From assembly GCA_021785435.1 (NCBI GenBank), contig JAJYFE010000006.1:1-55585 (forward strand): 55,585 bases of DNA. Reading direction: 5' to 3'. Position 1 is the first letter of the stretch. Each line of letters opens with the position of its first letter. This document shows, one piece after another, positions 30,898 through 39,998 of the stretch. The position numbers and the translations under genes were made by a program. The DNA is from Planctomycetota bacterium (GTDB lineage Bacteria; Planctomycetota; Phycisphaerae; WQYP01). The notes below the pieces were generated by a model. That model was not told the DNA's origin. It worked only from the letters and a program-made list of their open reading frames with translations, and made no database searches.

Positions 30898-32334
30898 ATG
30901 ACGCGAAGTGAATTGATCGTCCGAGAGGTTCCGGCGGCGGATACGCTGGCGGCGAAACTGCGCCGGGAACTTGACGCCAAGCGCTTCCGCCCAGGTGACT
31001 TTGTCATCACGGAACGCGCCCTGGCGCGGCGCGAGGGCATTGATCGGAACATTGTCCACAAGGCCGTTAACGCACTGGTGCGGGAGGGCCGGTTGGAGCG
31101 CCGGGCGGGCAAAGGCGTGTACGTGCCCGGCGCGGTGGGCCGCTGGCGCCAGGCTGCTTCCACGTCGCGGCTGGTGCACGTGCTGGTGGCGGACCTGGCG
31201 GCCAACATGTGCGTGGAAATAGCCCGCGGCATCAAGCAGGCGGGCTTAAGCGCGGGGGTGCGCATCCAGGTGCACGACGCCCATGGCTCCCTGGAGTCCG
31301 ATCTGCAGGTGCTGCGGAAGTTGCCGGAAACCGCCGTCCATGGCGCCATTATTGACTCGGTGCATCATCCGCGTTTTGCGGAAGTGCTTTATGAGCTTCA
31401 TGCGGCGCGATATCCCTTTGTGCTGGTCGATGAAACCCTCCGCGATCTGCAAGTGCCCAGCGTGGTGGCGGACAACTACCGGGGCGGCTACCTGGCGGGC
31501 CGGGCGTTGATGGATCGCCGCCACCGGCGCATCGCTTTCACCGGATTTCTGGGAGCCGATACCGTGCGGGCCCGCCTGGAAGGCCTGCGCGACGCCATGG
31601 CCGAGGCGGGTGTGGCGCTGGACCGCTCGCTGGTCGTGCCGGTGCGCCTGGAACCGGTGGAAATTCTCGAATTACCCGCGGATCAAGCCACGGAGATTGA
31701 GCGGGCGGTGCGGCAAATCCTGGAGCGTCCCGATCGCCCGACCGCTATTTTCTTTTCGACCGATCTGTTTATGCCGCAGGCGTACCGAGCCATTCGCGGC
31801 TTGGGACTGCGCATTCCAGAAGATGTCAGCGTGGTGGGGTTTGATGGCGACCCCCTGTGTCGGCTGCTTTCGCCCACCCTGGCGACCGTTCGCCAGCCGG
31901 CTCGCGAAATGGGAAAAGTGGCGATGGAAATGCTGCTTGCCCTGATGGAGGGGGACGCGATGGCGGGAGGATCCAGAACGGAAGCGGGCATGGTTAACCG
32001 GGCGGCCCGTACGCCCGTGGCGGCCCGCGACGGGTCGAAGGCAAATGGATGCGGCGACGCGGCGACGCGGGGACAGGGGGGCTGGCTCCAGAAAACCACA
32101 AACGAAAAACCGGAAACCGGAAACCAACCCGGCGTCTGGCGCCGCGTCCTGCCCGTGACCTGGCAGGATGGCGATTCACTCGGCACGGCGCCGGGCGCGG
32201 CGGGAGATTTCACCCCAAAGGACACGAAGAACACGAAGACGACCGACGGATCACGGTCGCCATGGCGGCTAAATTGCCCCGCGAAGAGCGCGAAAGAAAT
32301 CCGGATGAGGGATATGGAAATGGTCGAGGTGTGA
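30898..32334 (+). CDS. GntR-type HTH / LacI-type sugar-binding transcriptional regulator with repeat-derived C-terminus
   Basis: The 478-residue product has an N-terminal winged HTH (about 15-80: LAAKLRRELDAKRFRPGDFV, ALARREGIDRNIVHKAVNAL, GRLERRAGKGVYVPG) and a LacI-type effector domain (about 95-355: ADLAANMCVEIARGIKQAG, VVADNYRGGYLAGRALMDRR, HRRIAFTGF and EDVSVVGFDGDPLCRLLSPT). A normal end is visible as VLPVTWQDGDSLG near residue 427, but two extra pieces occur: residues about 352-412 before it, and 434-478 after it. The latter translates a 98-base intergenic repeat also present at 32531. The regulator likely senses a sugar from the downstream polysaccharide genes. Start follows the promoter at 30842; an upstream start at 30553 in this frame is not credible. 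Confidence 0.82.
   Translation: MTRSELIVREVPAADTLAAKLRRELDAKRFRPGDFVITERALARREGIDRNIVHKAVNALVREGRLERRAGKGVYVPGAVGRWRQAASTSRLVHVLVADLAANMCVEIARGIKQAGLSAGVRIQVHDAHGSLESDLQVLRKLPETAVHGAIIDSVHHPRFAEVLYELHAARYPFVLVDETLRDLQVPSVVADNYRGGYLAGRALMDRRHRRIAFTGFLGADTVRARLEGLRDAMAEAGVALDRSLVVPVRLEPVEILELPADQATEIERAVRQILERPDRPTAIFFSTDLFMPQAYRAIRGLGLRIPEDVSVVGFDGDPLCRLLSPTLATVRQPAREMGKVAMEMLLALMEGDAMAGGSRTEAGMVNRAARTPVAARDGSKANGCGDAATRGQGGWLQKTTNEKPETGNQPGVWRRVLPVTWQDGDSLGTAPGAAGDFTPKDTKNTKTTDGSRSPWRLNCPAKSAKEIRMRDMEMVEV
32197..32294 (+). repeat. 98-base repeat, copy A (inside regulator 3' end)
   Basis: Begins GCGGCGGGAGATTTCACC, contains AAGGACACGAAGAACACGAA and ACGGTCGCCATGGCGGCTAA, and ends CGCGAAGAGCGCGAA. 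Copy B at 32531-32628 has the same length and differs at about a dozen positions. Copy A is in frame with the regulator gene and supplies its last residues. Confidence 0.85.
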
Positions 32335-32383
32335 TTTTCGCGGCCTTTGCGGCGCAGTTTAGTCGCCACGGCGACCGTGAGCT

Positions 32384-32421
32384 GCGGAATCGTAAGCACC
32401 GCGCCTTAGCGCGGTGAACCG
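32384..32421 (+). repeat. 38-base REP-like element, second copy at 43212-43249
   Basis: GCGGAATCGTAAGCACCGCG then CCTTAGCGCGGTGAACCG. The copy at 43212-43249 differs at three positions. The core CACCG...CGGTG forms a hairpin. Both are intergenic, near GTCGCC/GGCGAC elements. Confidence 0.7.
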
Positions 32422-32530
32422 AACGAGAATGGAGCACCCGGAGGCGCAGCGGAAGAGGACCGATGAGCCGCAGGTGAACAGATAAAGTTGGTTCTCTCCG
32501 TCGATCCGTGCAATCAGTGTAATCCCCGCC

Positions 32531-32628
32531 GCAGCGGGAGATTTCACCACAAAGGACACGAAGAACACGAAGGCGACCGATAGATCACGGTCGCCGTGGC
32601 GACTAAACTGCCCCGCGAAGAGCGCGAA
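32531..32628 (+). repeat. 98-base repeat, copy B
   Basis: Intergenic copy of the element at 32197-32294: GCAGCGGGAGATTTCACCAC ... CGCGAAGAGCGCGAA. Its presence outside any gene supports the view that copy A was captured by the regulator frame. Confidence 0.85.
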
Positions 32629-32932
32629 GGACGAATTAGAGAACCGCCTCGGGCGGGCAAACTGTGGCCGATGCCTGTCCCCCGTAAAGTTCAAGGCCGT
32701 CTTTTAAGGAGTCCGGCCATGTAGGTAAATCAAAGTGGTCCACGTAGTGGTTCCGTTTGGGAAATCACAAAGCGTCACCGTTCGCAGAGTCGTTACGGCG
32801 ACAGTTCACTTTTTTTCAAAGGAGTCGCTCATGTTCAGTCCACTGAAAACGGATCGCGGAGTCCCGATAGCCATCGGGACCAACTTAACTCTGGGTACTG
32901 GTAATATTGGCTCTCTTTTAAAGGAGATTACG

Positions 32933-34234
32933 ATGAAAGCGTACCCAATCCTTCAATCCGTAGTGGCAGTCGTGTTGTCCCCGGTTACCTGGCTGCTTGC
33001 GGCGGCGGCCCTGCTGCTGAATTCCATGGTGCTCGGCTTGGCCCGAAGCCTGGGGGCCTATGGCGACCTGGAATCCCTGGTCAGCCGCGCCGGATTCCGG
33101 TCGCTGAGACGCCGTTTCAGGGGTGCGTTAGGATTTACGCTGATCGAGCTGCTGGTGGTGATCTCGATCATCGCGATCCTTATTAGCATCCTCCTGCCAG
33201 CGTTGGCCAAAGCCCGCGAACTGGCCAATCGGGCCGTCTGCATGGCCAATATCCGCGGAGTCATCCAGGCGATGCTGACGTACAGTCAGAGCAACGATGG
33301 CGTGTTCCCGGCAACCCCGGTGTACACATCGAGCCTGACGCCGACACCCGTGGCGTACCAAGACGCGCCGGGCCAGCCGGCGGGTTACCTCGCCGCCGAA
33401 AGCTTGACGGCCCCGGCCGTGGTGCAGAGTTGGTACAAAACGCCCATCACCTCCAGCTACGACAACGACCCCAGCCCGCTGGCCGGATTCTGGCTGCTGG
33501 TGCTCCAGGGCTATGAAACGCCGGCCAGCTTCATCTGCCCATCCGACCCCCTGGCGGCTGGCCCCTCGCTGGAGTATTACAGCAACGGTGGAACCAACCA
33601 GTACGTCGGCAACTTCGGCTACATGTCCTCCGCGGCCGCGCCACCCCCAGCCGCTAACATGATGAACAAGCTCGGCCAGGGCGAGAGCTATTCTTGCGCC
33701 TTCGCGTGGCCCTGGTTGTCATCGCAGAACCATTTTGGCGCCCCGGGCGAGTGGTGGACCACCAATGGCGCCAATACGCAGGTGCCGTTGGTCAGCGATA
33801 TGGCGCCGGTGGATTACCTGAACGGCGGGGCCTGGACGAACGCCGACGGCCCGGGCATGGGCGTGTATCAGCGCATCACCACCACGTTGCCGACGGCCAA
33901 CACGTATGGTCCATATATTTACAACTCCGGCAACCATGCCGGTGACGGCCAGAACGTGGGCTTCGGCGACGACCACGTCACCTGGGAAACCTCGCCGTAC
34001 GTGGGCCAGAATGGGGACAACATTTTCACCTGGCACAATTACGGAACCAACCCGGTCGTGCCGGTCAACGGAACCACCGACACCAGCCAAGAGGGCACGG
34101 GGAACCTCGGCCTGGGCGCCGGCGCCATTGAGATTAAGCAGCTGTCCTCCCCATTTGACATTTGTATGGTGCCGAACCGGATCGTCAATACGAGTGTCGC
34201 CGCGGATGGCAATCCTACGTGGATGGATTGGTGA
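32933..34234 (+). CDS. pseudopilin-like secreted protein with prepilin-type N-terminal motif and long leader
   Basis: The 433-residue product has the type IV prepilin/pseudopilin motif [20 protein letters not shown], followed by [20 protein letters not shown], typical of the large planctomycete/Lentisphaerae pseudopilin family. Cleavage is expected between Gly67 and Phe68 with Glu at +5. Unusually, the leader is 67 residues and contains a second hydrophobic stretch ([21 protein letters not shown]). The rest is secreted, with Asn/Thr/Gly-rich loops. ATG 32933 follows AAGGAG by 7 bases. A shorter leader would require a start without a ribosome site. It begins the polysaccharide locus after the regulator. 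Function in binding or secretion is unknown. Confidence 0.82.
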   Translation: MKAYPILQSVVAVVLSPVTWLLAAAALLLNSMVLGLARSLGAYGDLESLVSRAGFRSLRRRFRGALGFTLIELLVVISIIAILISILLPALAKARELANRAVCMANIRGVIQAMLTYSQSNDGVFPATPVYTSSLTPTPVAYQDAPGQPAGYLAAESLTAPAVVQSWYKTPITSSYDNDPSPLAGFWLLVLQGYETPASFICPSDPLAAGPSLEYYSNGGTNQYVGNFGYMSSAAAPPPAANMMNKLGQGESYSCAFAWPWLSSQNHFGAPGEWWTTNGANTQVPLVSDMAPVDYLNGGAWTNADGPGMGVYQRITTTLPTANTYGPYIYNSGNHAGDGQNVGFGDDHVTWETSPYVGQNGDNIFTWHNYGTNPVVPVNGTTDTSQEGTGNLGLGAGAIEIKQLSSPFDICMVPNRIVNTSVAADGNPTWMDW

Positions 34235-34246
34235 CCGCGGAGGGGG

Positions 34247-34271
34247 GGCGGGCTTCCAGCCCGCCTGTTGT
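34247..34271 (+). terminator. hairpin after the pseudopilin-like gene (possible terminator)
   Basis: GGCGGGCT (34247-34254), loop TCC, AGCCCGCC (34258-34265) is a perfect 8-bp stem followed by TGTTGT, 13 bases after the stop codon. The T-run is poor, so it may be a terminator, an attenuator or an example of a dispersed GCGGGCTTCCAGCCCGC palindrome. Confidence 0.4.
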
Positions 34272-34338
34272 ATGTGGCGGGCCGGAATCGGCGGAGCCCG
34301 GCGTCGTTCCGCCCCCGTTCGCAACGGCGGATGGGATT

Positions 34339-34428
34339 GAAGCCGGCTACGCCGCGCTCGGCGTGCGCGTGTGGAGGCGGTGCTACACGGCGTTCCGCTC
34401 TCCGCTCGGGCGCCATGTAGCCGGCTTC
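34339..34428. repeat. 90-base element bounded by a 12-bp inverted repeat
   Basis: GAAGCCGGCTAC (34339-34350) is perfectly complementary to GTAGCCGGCTTC (34417-34428). The 66-base interior is GC-rich and noncoding. It lies between the pseudopilin-like gene and the first beta-helix gene. Similar-sized inverted-repeat-bounded blocks are at 2778-2878 and 26233-26343. Confidence 0.55.
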
Positions 34429-34536
34429 GGCCCCGCCGGAAGTTGCGATCAACACTTGGCCGCCCGCACCGTGGAATCTGTCACGTATTCCGTGGCGCAG
34501 GATGCCCGGTTGGTACCCCGGCAAGGAGAATACTAA

Positions 34537-35895
34537 ATGTCGGAAGAAATACGGATGACTGGGGATGGCGAGCCGGTGCTGGACCGCCGCCGGTTTTTCG
34601 GCGGCGCGACCTTGGCGGGCTTGGCCGCGGTGGGCGCCGAGTTGGGGGTCGGTTCGCCAGCCCGGCGCGTGGCGGCCTCGGAAGGCCACCGCCCACGGCC
34701 AGACCCGCCGGCCGGCGCCGCCGACGGACCTTATCTGGATGTCCGCACCTTCGGCGCCCGCGGCGACGGCAAAACCGATGACACGCCAGCCCTCCGGAAG
34801 GCCGTCGCTCAGGTGGCCGCCCAAGGCGGCAAGCTGATTTTCCCCGCGGGCCGGTTTCTCGTAACCGCGCCGGTTGAAGCGGATTTCGGCGGCCGCGGCG
34901 TATGGTTGGCGGGGGCGGGGCAGGGCGCGACTTTGCTGGTCACCCGCCAGCCGGACGCCTCCATTTTCGCGCTTGCGGGTAACATCCTGACCCTTTCCGA
35001 CCTGACCTTGATGGGCTCACCCGCCGCCCGGAGCGGAGCGCTTCTGACCACGCACTGCGCCACGGAGAACCTATGCCGTTGCCTGTTCTCAACTTATCAC
35101 GACGGCATAAGGGCCTTGGGCAATGTGGCCATGATCCGGGACTGCAGTTGGCAAGGACCGCAGTCCGGCGGCTCCAACGGACTTATTGTCGATGGCTACG
35201 CCGGCGGCATGACGGTCGACGGCGCGGTGATGTATGTTCCCGGAATAGATCCGCACAGCGGAATCCGGATCAAGCCGCAAAGCGGGATACAGGTTCTTCA
35301 CTGCGGCGCCTTGCAGATCGCCGACAGCGATATCATGCTGCAAAATCATGATCTGCTGATTGTTCCGCCCAAGGGGCGGGGGGCTTTTTCGATAAACGCC
35401 ATCAACACCTTTTTCGATACCGCGACCACCGGCATCAATATCTCGCCCCGGGGCGGCGTGGTGGCCCGCTGCTCCTTCACGCAGTGCTGGGCCAGCAGCC
35501 ATTCTGAAAACGGCATATACATCGGTGGAACCGGTCTGATCGATGGAATCCAGTTGGTCGCGCCACAGGTTAATTTTTGCGGGGAAAACGGCATCTCCAT
35601 AAACGCCCCGGCTAAAAACATTATGATCGAGGGCGGGGAGGGGGTTCATAATAAAAAAGCGGCGATTCATATTGGTGATAAGGTCACGGGGGTCATGGTG
35701 AACCATTTCTTCGGGGGAGCCGGTTTTGGCGGCAGCGGTCGCGGCTACGGCAACGATTTCGGGATAGTGATCGGCAGGAACTGCGACGCCTATCAAATCG
35801 CCAATTGCCAGTTGCTGGGTAATCGATCGGGAGCCATCCGTGATGGCTCATCCGCAACGGCCGCCAAAAGAATCGTGGCGAACAACATGGTATGA
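34537..35895 (+). CDS. Tat-exported right-handed beta-helix (pectate lyase superfamily) protein 1
   Basis: The 452-residue product has a twin-arginine-type signal (DRRRFFGGATLAGLAAVGAE, about residues 17-36) and then the signature of the pectate_lyase_3/DUF-like beta-helix family: LDVRTFGARGDGKTDDTPAL at about residue 67, GGKLIFPAGRFLV, and repeated parallel-strand coils to the end. No catalytic acid cluster of a known lyase can be assigned. Start follows GCAAGGAGAATACTAA. The next gene overlaps its stop codon region by four bases if read from 35892. The pair of related beta-helix genes next to a sulfatase and a GxGYxYP gene suggests cleavage of a polyuronide in the periplasm or outside. Confidence 0.82.
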   Translation: MSEEIRMTGDGEPVLDRRRFFGGATLAGLAAVGAELGVGSPARRVAASEGHRPRPDPPAGAADGPYLDVRTFGARGDGKTDDTPALRKAVAQVAAQGGKLIFPAGRFLVTAPVEADFGGRGVWLAGAGQGATLLVTRQPDASIFALAGNILTLSDLTLMGSPAARSGALLTTHCATENLCRCLFSTYHDGIRALGNVAMIRDCSWQGPQSGGSNGLIVDGYAGGMTVDGAVMYVPGIDPHSGIRIKPQSGIQVLHCGALQIADSDIMLQNHDLLIVPPKGRGAFSINAINTFFDTATTGINISPRGGVVARCSFTQCWASSHSENGIYIGGTGLIDGIQLVAPQVNFCGENGISINAPAKNIMIEGGEGVHNKKAAIHIGDKVTGVMVNHFFGGAGFGGSGRGYGNDFGIVIGRNCDAYQIANCQLLGNRSGAIRDGSSATAAKRIVANNMV

Positions 35896-35912
35896 AATAC
35901 CGGAGAACCTTT

Positions 35913-37310
35913 ATGCCGGAAAACATGTTCGATTGCAACGAACCGATCCCTTCGCCGCAACCGGGCGGAATCGCACTCCGGCGAATTTTTGATCGGCGTC
36001 ATTTTTTGGGCGCCGCGGCAGCAGGCTTGGCGGTGGCGGCCGGCAGCCACGCCTGGTCGGCGGAACCCCAAGGCCCGCGGCGAGCCCCGGCGGCGCCCGA
36101 TGAAAACGCCTCTCTGAACGTGCGTTGGTTCGGCGCCCGCGGCGATGGCGCGACCGACGATACGGCCGCCATTCAAAAGGCGCTGGACGCCGCCGGGCGG
36201 CAGCGCGGGAATGTGGTGCTGCTGCCGACGGGCGATTACCGGGTGGATGGGGCGCTGCGGGTGCCCGAGGGGGTAACGCTGCAGGGGGTGTTTCGCGCCC
36301 CGCATCGAGGCGCCAGCAGGCAAACGGCAGCCCCCTGTGGCAGCCGTTTGCTGGCGGTGGGCGGTAAAGGCAAGCCGGACGGACCGGCGCTGATTTCGCT
36401 GCATGGCAACAGCGCCCTGTGCGGTCTGACGGTTTTTTACCCGGAACAAACCTGCCCCGCGCCGCCCGTGGAGTATCCGTGGACAGTCCGCCAGATGGCC
36501 TCGGATGTGGCCGTTATGAACGTGTTGCTGTTGAACCCGTGGCGGGCGGTGGATTGCGGCACGGTTACCGGCGGCCGGCACTATATCCACGGCCTATACG
36601 CCCAGCCGCTTAAAACGGGTTTGTTCATCGACCAGTGCTACGATATCGGCCGGGTGCAGGATGTGCATTTCTGGCCCTTCTGGAAAATCAACCCTAAGCT
36701 TCAGCTCTACACTTCGACCGAAGCGACGGCTTTCCTCGTCGGTCGCACCGATTGGGAATATATGTTCAACTGTTTCGCGATTTTTCATCAGACCGGCTAT
36801 CACTTTGTACCTACGCCGAGCGGCCAGCCTAATGTGCTGCTCACCCAGTGCGGTTCGGACGAGGGGGCGCCCGGCGCCAGGTCGATTTCCGTACGAGTGG
36901 ACGCCAGTCAGCCCTACACGGGCATTTCTTTCCTGAATGGCCAGTTTTTCGGAGCGCCCGCGGTGCGGGTGACCGCGGGCAACTCCGGCCCGGTGAAGTT
37001 TACGAATTGCAGCTTCTGGGGTGGACCTCGGACCGATGCGATGGCGGTGTTGGAGGGTTCCGGTCAGACCACGTTTATAGGCAGCCATTTCCGGTGGACG
37101 CAGCGGGGTGGGAAAGCCCGCACCATTCTGGCCCGCCGCGGGGGTCTGACCGTCGAGGGATGTGAATTCATGGACAGCGGCGGGTGCCAAGTGGCCCTGG
37201 AGCGCGGTGTCGCCGCCGCGGTGATCAGCGGGAATCGTTTTCACGGACCAGCCCGGATCCGTAACCGGATCGGCAAGAAGGCGCAAATTGGCCTGAATGC
37301 CTTCAGTTAG
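35913..37310 (+). CDS. Tat-exported right-handed beta-helix (pectate lyase superfamily) protein 2
   Basis: The 465-residue product has RRHFLGAAAAGLAVAAGSHA (Tat-type signal, about residues 27-46), then LNVRWFGARGDGATDDTAAI, RGNVVLLPTGDYRVDGALRV and a long beta-helix with coils of VALERGVAAAVISGNRFHG kind. It is a distant paralogue of the upstream protein. ATG 35913 is chosen because GGAGA lies 7 bases upstream; a start at 35892 (ATGA overlap) is also open. Tandem arrangement and close spacing show that the two are cotranscribed. Substrate and catalytic activity not determinable. Confidence 0.82.
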   Translation: MPENMFDCNEPIPSPQPGGIALRRIFDRRHFLGAAAAGLAVAAGSHAWSAEPQGPRRAPAAPDENASLNVRWFGARGDGATDDTAAIQKALDAAGRQRGNVVLLPTGDYRVDGALRVPEGVTLQGVFRAPHRGASRQTAAPCGSRLLAVGGKGKPDGPALISLHGNSALCGLTVFYPEQTCPAPPVEYPWTVRQMASDVAVMNVLLLNPWRAVDCGTVTGGRHYIHGLYAQPLKTGLFIDQCYDIGRVQDVHFWPFWKINPKLQLYTSTEATAFLVGRTDWEYMFNCFAIFHQTGYHFVPTPSGQPNVLLTQCGSDEGAPGARSISVRVDASQPYTGISFLNGQFFGAPAVRVTAGNSGPVKFTNCSFWGGPRTDAMAVLEGSGQTTFIGSHFRWTQRGGKARTILARRGGLTVEGCEFMDSGGCQVALERGVAAAVISGNRFHGPARIRNRIGKKAQIGLNAFS

Positions 37311-37412
37311 CCGGTTGGGGCGGAAAAACAACGAGCCGAGCGATGTGCCGCATTGAATCAGTAGGACGCGCGGGACCTGTTTTCCGGTGCCTCTTCTTTC
37401 AAGGAGTTTCCC

Positions 37413-39851
37413 ATGCTGAAAACTGAAAAGCGAAAACCGAGAATCGGCAGGATGCTGGTCCTGGTCCTGGCGGCCCTCGGCGCGGGACTGGCCGGGACGG
37501 CCGAGGCCGGCGCGGGCGCCGTGGGTGCGAATCCTCCCTGGCGCAACCTGGTGTTGCCCAAGGTGGCCCGGCCGTATCCGACGTTTCAGCCAAAGATGCC
37601 GCGGCCGGCCAGGCATTTGTATGTGGCGAACATCGGCAAACTCCCGCCGGATCAGCAGCGGCTGCTGGTGACGCTGCAGGGGATTGTCAACCGCACGCAG
37701 CCGCGGATTTACCTGCTCTGGGGCGGGCCGGATGGTCCCTTCTGGCTGCGGCAAATGGAAAAACAGGGCGCTACCGGCAAGCCGATTTTGGTGCCCAAAC
37801 CGTTGTCCCTGGTGAAGATTTTCCGCAGCGTCATCCACGGCGCGGTGGTTCCAGATCCGAAGGTTTATATTTCGCCGGATATCGCGGTGGACGTGGCGAC
37901 GGTGGATGATCTGGTGGTGGCCACCCCCGGTCTGGCGCGACAGTTGCGTCTTCCGATCAAGGTGGACTTGCGCGGGCGGTTTAAAAACGATGTGGCGGCA
38001 TTGCGCTATCTGCGCAGGAAGCTGGCCCCGCGGATGAATCCCTTTCTATTTACCTGTCTGGCGCCGTCCATTCTTAATATCGGCGCGGTGGACCAGATCA
38101 TCGCGGCGCGCGGCATCACGTTCTGGGTGACCGGCCCGAAAGAGCAGCGTGAACCGGGCGCCGATATGGCCGGCGAAAAACGGCAGGTGGAAAAACTGTT
38201 TGCCGCGACGCCGCTGATGGGGGTGGTGCGCGGTTTCTGGTGGAATGGCAACGGCTTCGGCTTGGGGGAAGGGCCGGGGGTCAAGCTAGGCTCGGAGTAT
38301 GGCAAAGTAACCGTGGTCAGCAATAACGCGCGTAATTTTTCGGTGCTCAGCGGCGTACCCCTGGCGGCGCTGAAGCAGAAATTCGCCCCGGCGCCGAAAC
38401 TAAACCCGTCCAAAGTTTACTTGTCGTTGACCATTTCCGACGGTGACAATCTGAATACCTGGCAGAATTTTTTCCGGCCCTGGTTCAAAAGCCCGTATCA
38501 CGGCCAATTCGCGGTGGGCTGGGCCATGGGGCCGACATTGATCGATGTGGCACCGACACTGGCCCGTTGGTACTACCAACACGCCGGGCCGAAGGATGAA
38601 TTCCTGGCCGGCGTTTCCGGCTTAGGCTACATGTATCCGGCGCTGTGGGCCAAACGCCTGCGCCAGCGCAACAATGCTCTGAAAACCTTTTATCGCTGGA
38701 CCTGGCGTTATATGCGGCGGATGGATATGCGAACCCTGCGCACGCATCAAGGCTACGCCTCCAATGACCGGCGGGTCATCGCTACCGTGGCGGCGGACTT
38801 ACCCCACGTGCGGTTCCTGATGCCGGACTACAGTTGGACGGGCGAGCACCGCGTGACTTATGAATTGCCCAGCGGCCAGGCGGTGTTCCGGGCCGCCACC
38901 AATTGGACCTTGGATAAGGCCCGGGAGATTCCCTACCTGGCCCGGCAGATCCGCGCCCGGGCCGGCACCACACGGCCAGCCTTTCTGAACGTTTTTATCT
39001 TGAACTGGGTCAACGGCATGCACCGGCTGTATCGGCTGCTTAAAACGCTCGGGCCGGAGTACGTGGATGTGACGCCCAGCCAGTTAAATACACTCTATTG
39101 CGAATACCTGAAAAAGGTGCTGGTGACTTCCTCCTTCCGTTCGCCAATCGCGGTCATTTCGCACCGCCCCATCCGACTGGTCGGCCATTTGCAAAACGTA
39201 TCAGCGGTTCACCAGGAGGTGCGGATCCGGGTGCTGGCCGGGCTGGCGCACGCGGTCGTGGAGCCTGCCGCGGTGCGGTTGGCCCGCGCCCAGGCGGCGG
39301 TGGTCCACCTGCGCGGCGTACCGAGCGGCGGCCCGATACAGGTGGAGCTAAGCGGCGCCTTCGGCCAACGGCTGACAACCATTCACGTTCAACGCATTGC
39401 CGGCGCCCAGTTGGCGCCGCCGCCACCCGCGGGCAACCTCTCGCCGGTGGCGTACTGGCCGGCCCAGGGGTTGCACCATCAATCCGGCCGGGCCAGCGGC
39501 AGCTCGGCCTGGGTGGCGCGCCGGGGCCAAACCAAGCCGGGCTTTATCGTGTACGGGCCTTATGCGCCGCTGGTTAAGGGCAAGTATCTGGCGTTATTCC
39601 GCTTGAAGCGCTTAGGCCGCGGCGTTGGCCAGGTGGCCCGGTTGGACACGTGCGTTGGTGGTGGAACACCGCGGACCGGCCGGCGCGTGATTACCGTCGG
39701 CGATCTGCCGCGGCGTCAATGGCGGTGGTTTGCGATTGTTTTCCAGCATCCCGGCGGAACGGTGGAAACCCGCGTGGATTGGACCGGCCACGCCTCGCTG
39801 GAAGTTGGAGCCATCGCGCTGTTCAGGATCGGAGGCCGCCCATCGGAATAG
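37413..39851 (+). CDS. GxGYxYP-family secreted protein
   Basis: The 812-residue product has a signal-type N-terminus (MLVLVLAALGAGLAGTAEAG) and the family signature GVSGLGYMYPALWAKRLRQR, which gives the GxGYxYP family its name. Other recognisable pieces are LYVANIGKLPPDQQRLLVTL, LQGIVNRTQPRIYLLWG and TISDGDNLNTWQNFF, all typical of this putative glycoside-hydrolase-like family found in Bacteroidota and planctomycetes. The C-terminal 200 residues look like a beta-sandwich. Start follows AAGGAGTTTCCC. The family is thought to act on polysaccharides, but activity is unproven. It follows the two beta-helix genes. Confidence 0.88.
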   Translation: MLKTEKRKPRIGRMLVLVLAALGAGLAGTAEAGAGAVGANPPWRNLVLPKVARPYPTFQPKMPRPARHLYVANIGKLPPDQQRLLVTLQGIVNRTQPRIYLLWGGPDGPFWLRQMEKQGATGKPILVPKPLSLVKIFRSVIHGAVVPDPKVYISPDIAVDVATVDDLVVATPGLARQLRLPIKVDLRGRFKNDVAALRYLRRKLAPRMNPFLFTCLAPSILNIGAVDQIIAARGITFWVTGPKEQREPGADMAGEKRQVEKLFAATPLMGVVRGFWWNGNGFGLGEGPGVKLGSEYGKVTVVSNNARNFSVLSGVPLAALKQKFAPAPKLNPSKVYLSLTISDGDNLNTWQNFFRPWFKSPYHGQFAVGWAMGPTLIDVAPTLARWYYQHAGPKDEFLAGVSGLGYMYPALWAKRLRQRNNALKTFYRWTWRYMRRMDMRTLRTHQGYASNDRRVIATVAADLPHVRFLMPDYSWTGEHRVTYELPSGQAVFRAATNWTLDKAREIPYLARQIRARAGTTRPAFLNVFILNWVNGMHRLYRLLKTLGPEYVDVTPSQLNTLYCEYLKKVLVTSSFRSPIAVISHRPIRLVGHLQNVSAVHQEVRIRVLAGLAHAVVEPAAVRLARAQAAVVHLRGVPSGGPIQVELSGAFGQRLTTIHVQRIAGAQLAPPPPAGNLSPVAYWPAQGLHHQSGRASGSSAWVARRGQTKPGFIVYGPYAPLVKGKYLALFRLKRLGRGVGQVARLDTCVGGGTPRTGRRVITVGDLPRRQWRWFAIVFQHPGGTVETRVDWTGHASLEVGAIALFRIGGRPSE

Positions 39852-39998
39852 CGGAGCCACCCGGAATCGCCGGGAAACTTTTGACATTTCCGGTCTGAAT
39901 GCCGATAATCGCGCCGCTGCAACATGTAACCCCGGCGTTCGTCCAGCGTCCGACCGCGACCGGTCGGCAATCCCGCCGGCATCTCTGGAGGAGCGCAG

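Larger units (their letters stand above)
32335..32932. other. intergenic region with repeats upstream of the pseudopilin-like gene
   Basis: No gene is supported. It contains GTCGCC/GGCGAC and CACCG-GCGCGGTG elements (32360-32421), copy B of the 98-base repeat (32531-32628) and a leader ending in AAAGGAGATTACG. The sequence of 32735-32932 is open in the pseudopilin frame, but no ribosome site supports a start there except AAGGAG before 32822 (ATG 32831), which is a possible longer form. Confidence 0.5.
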
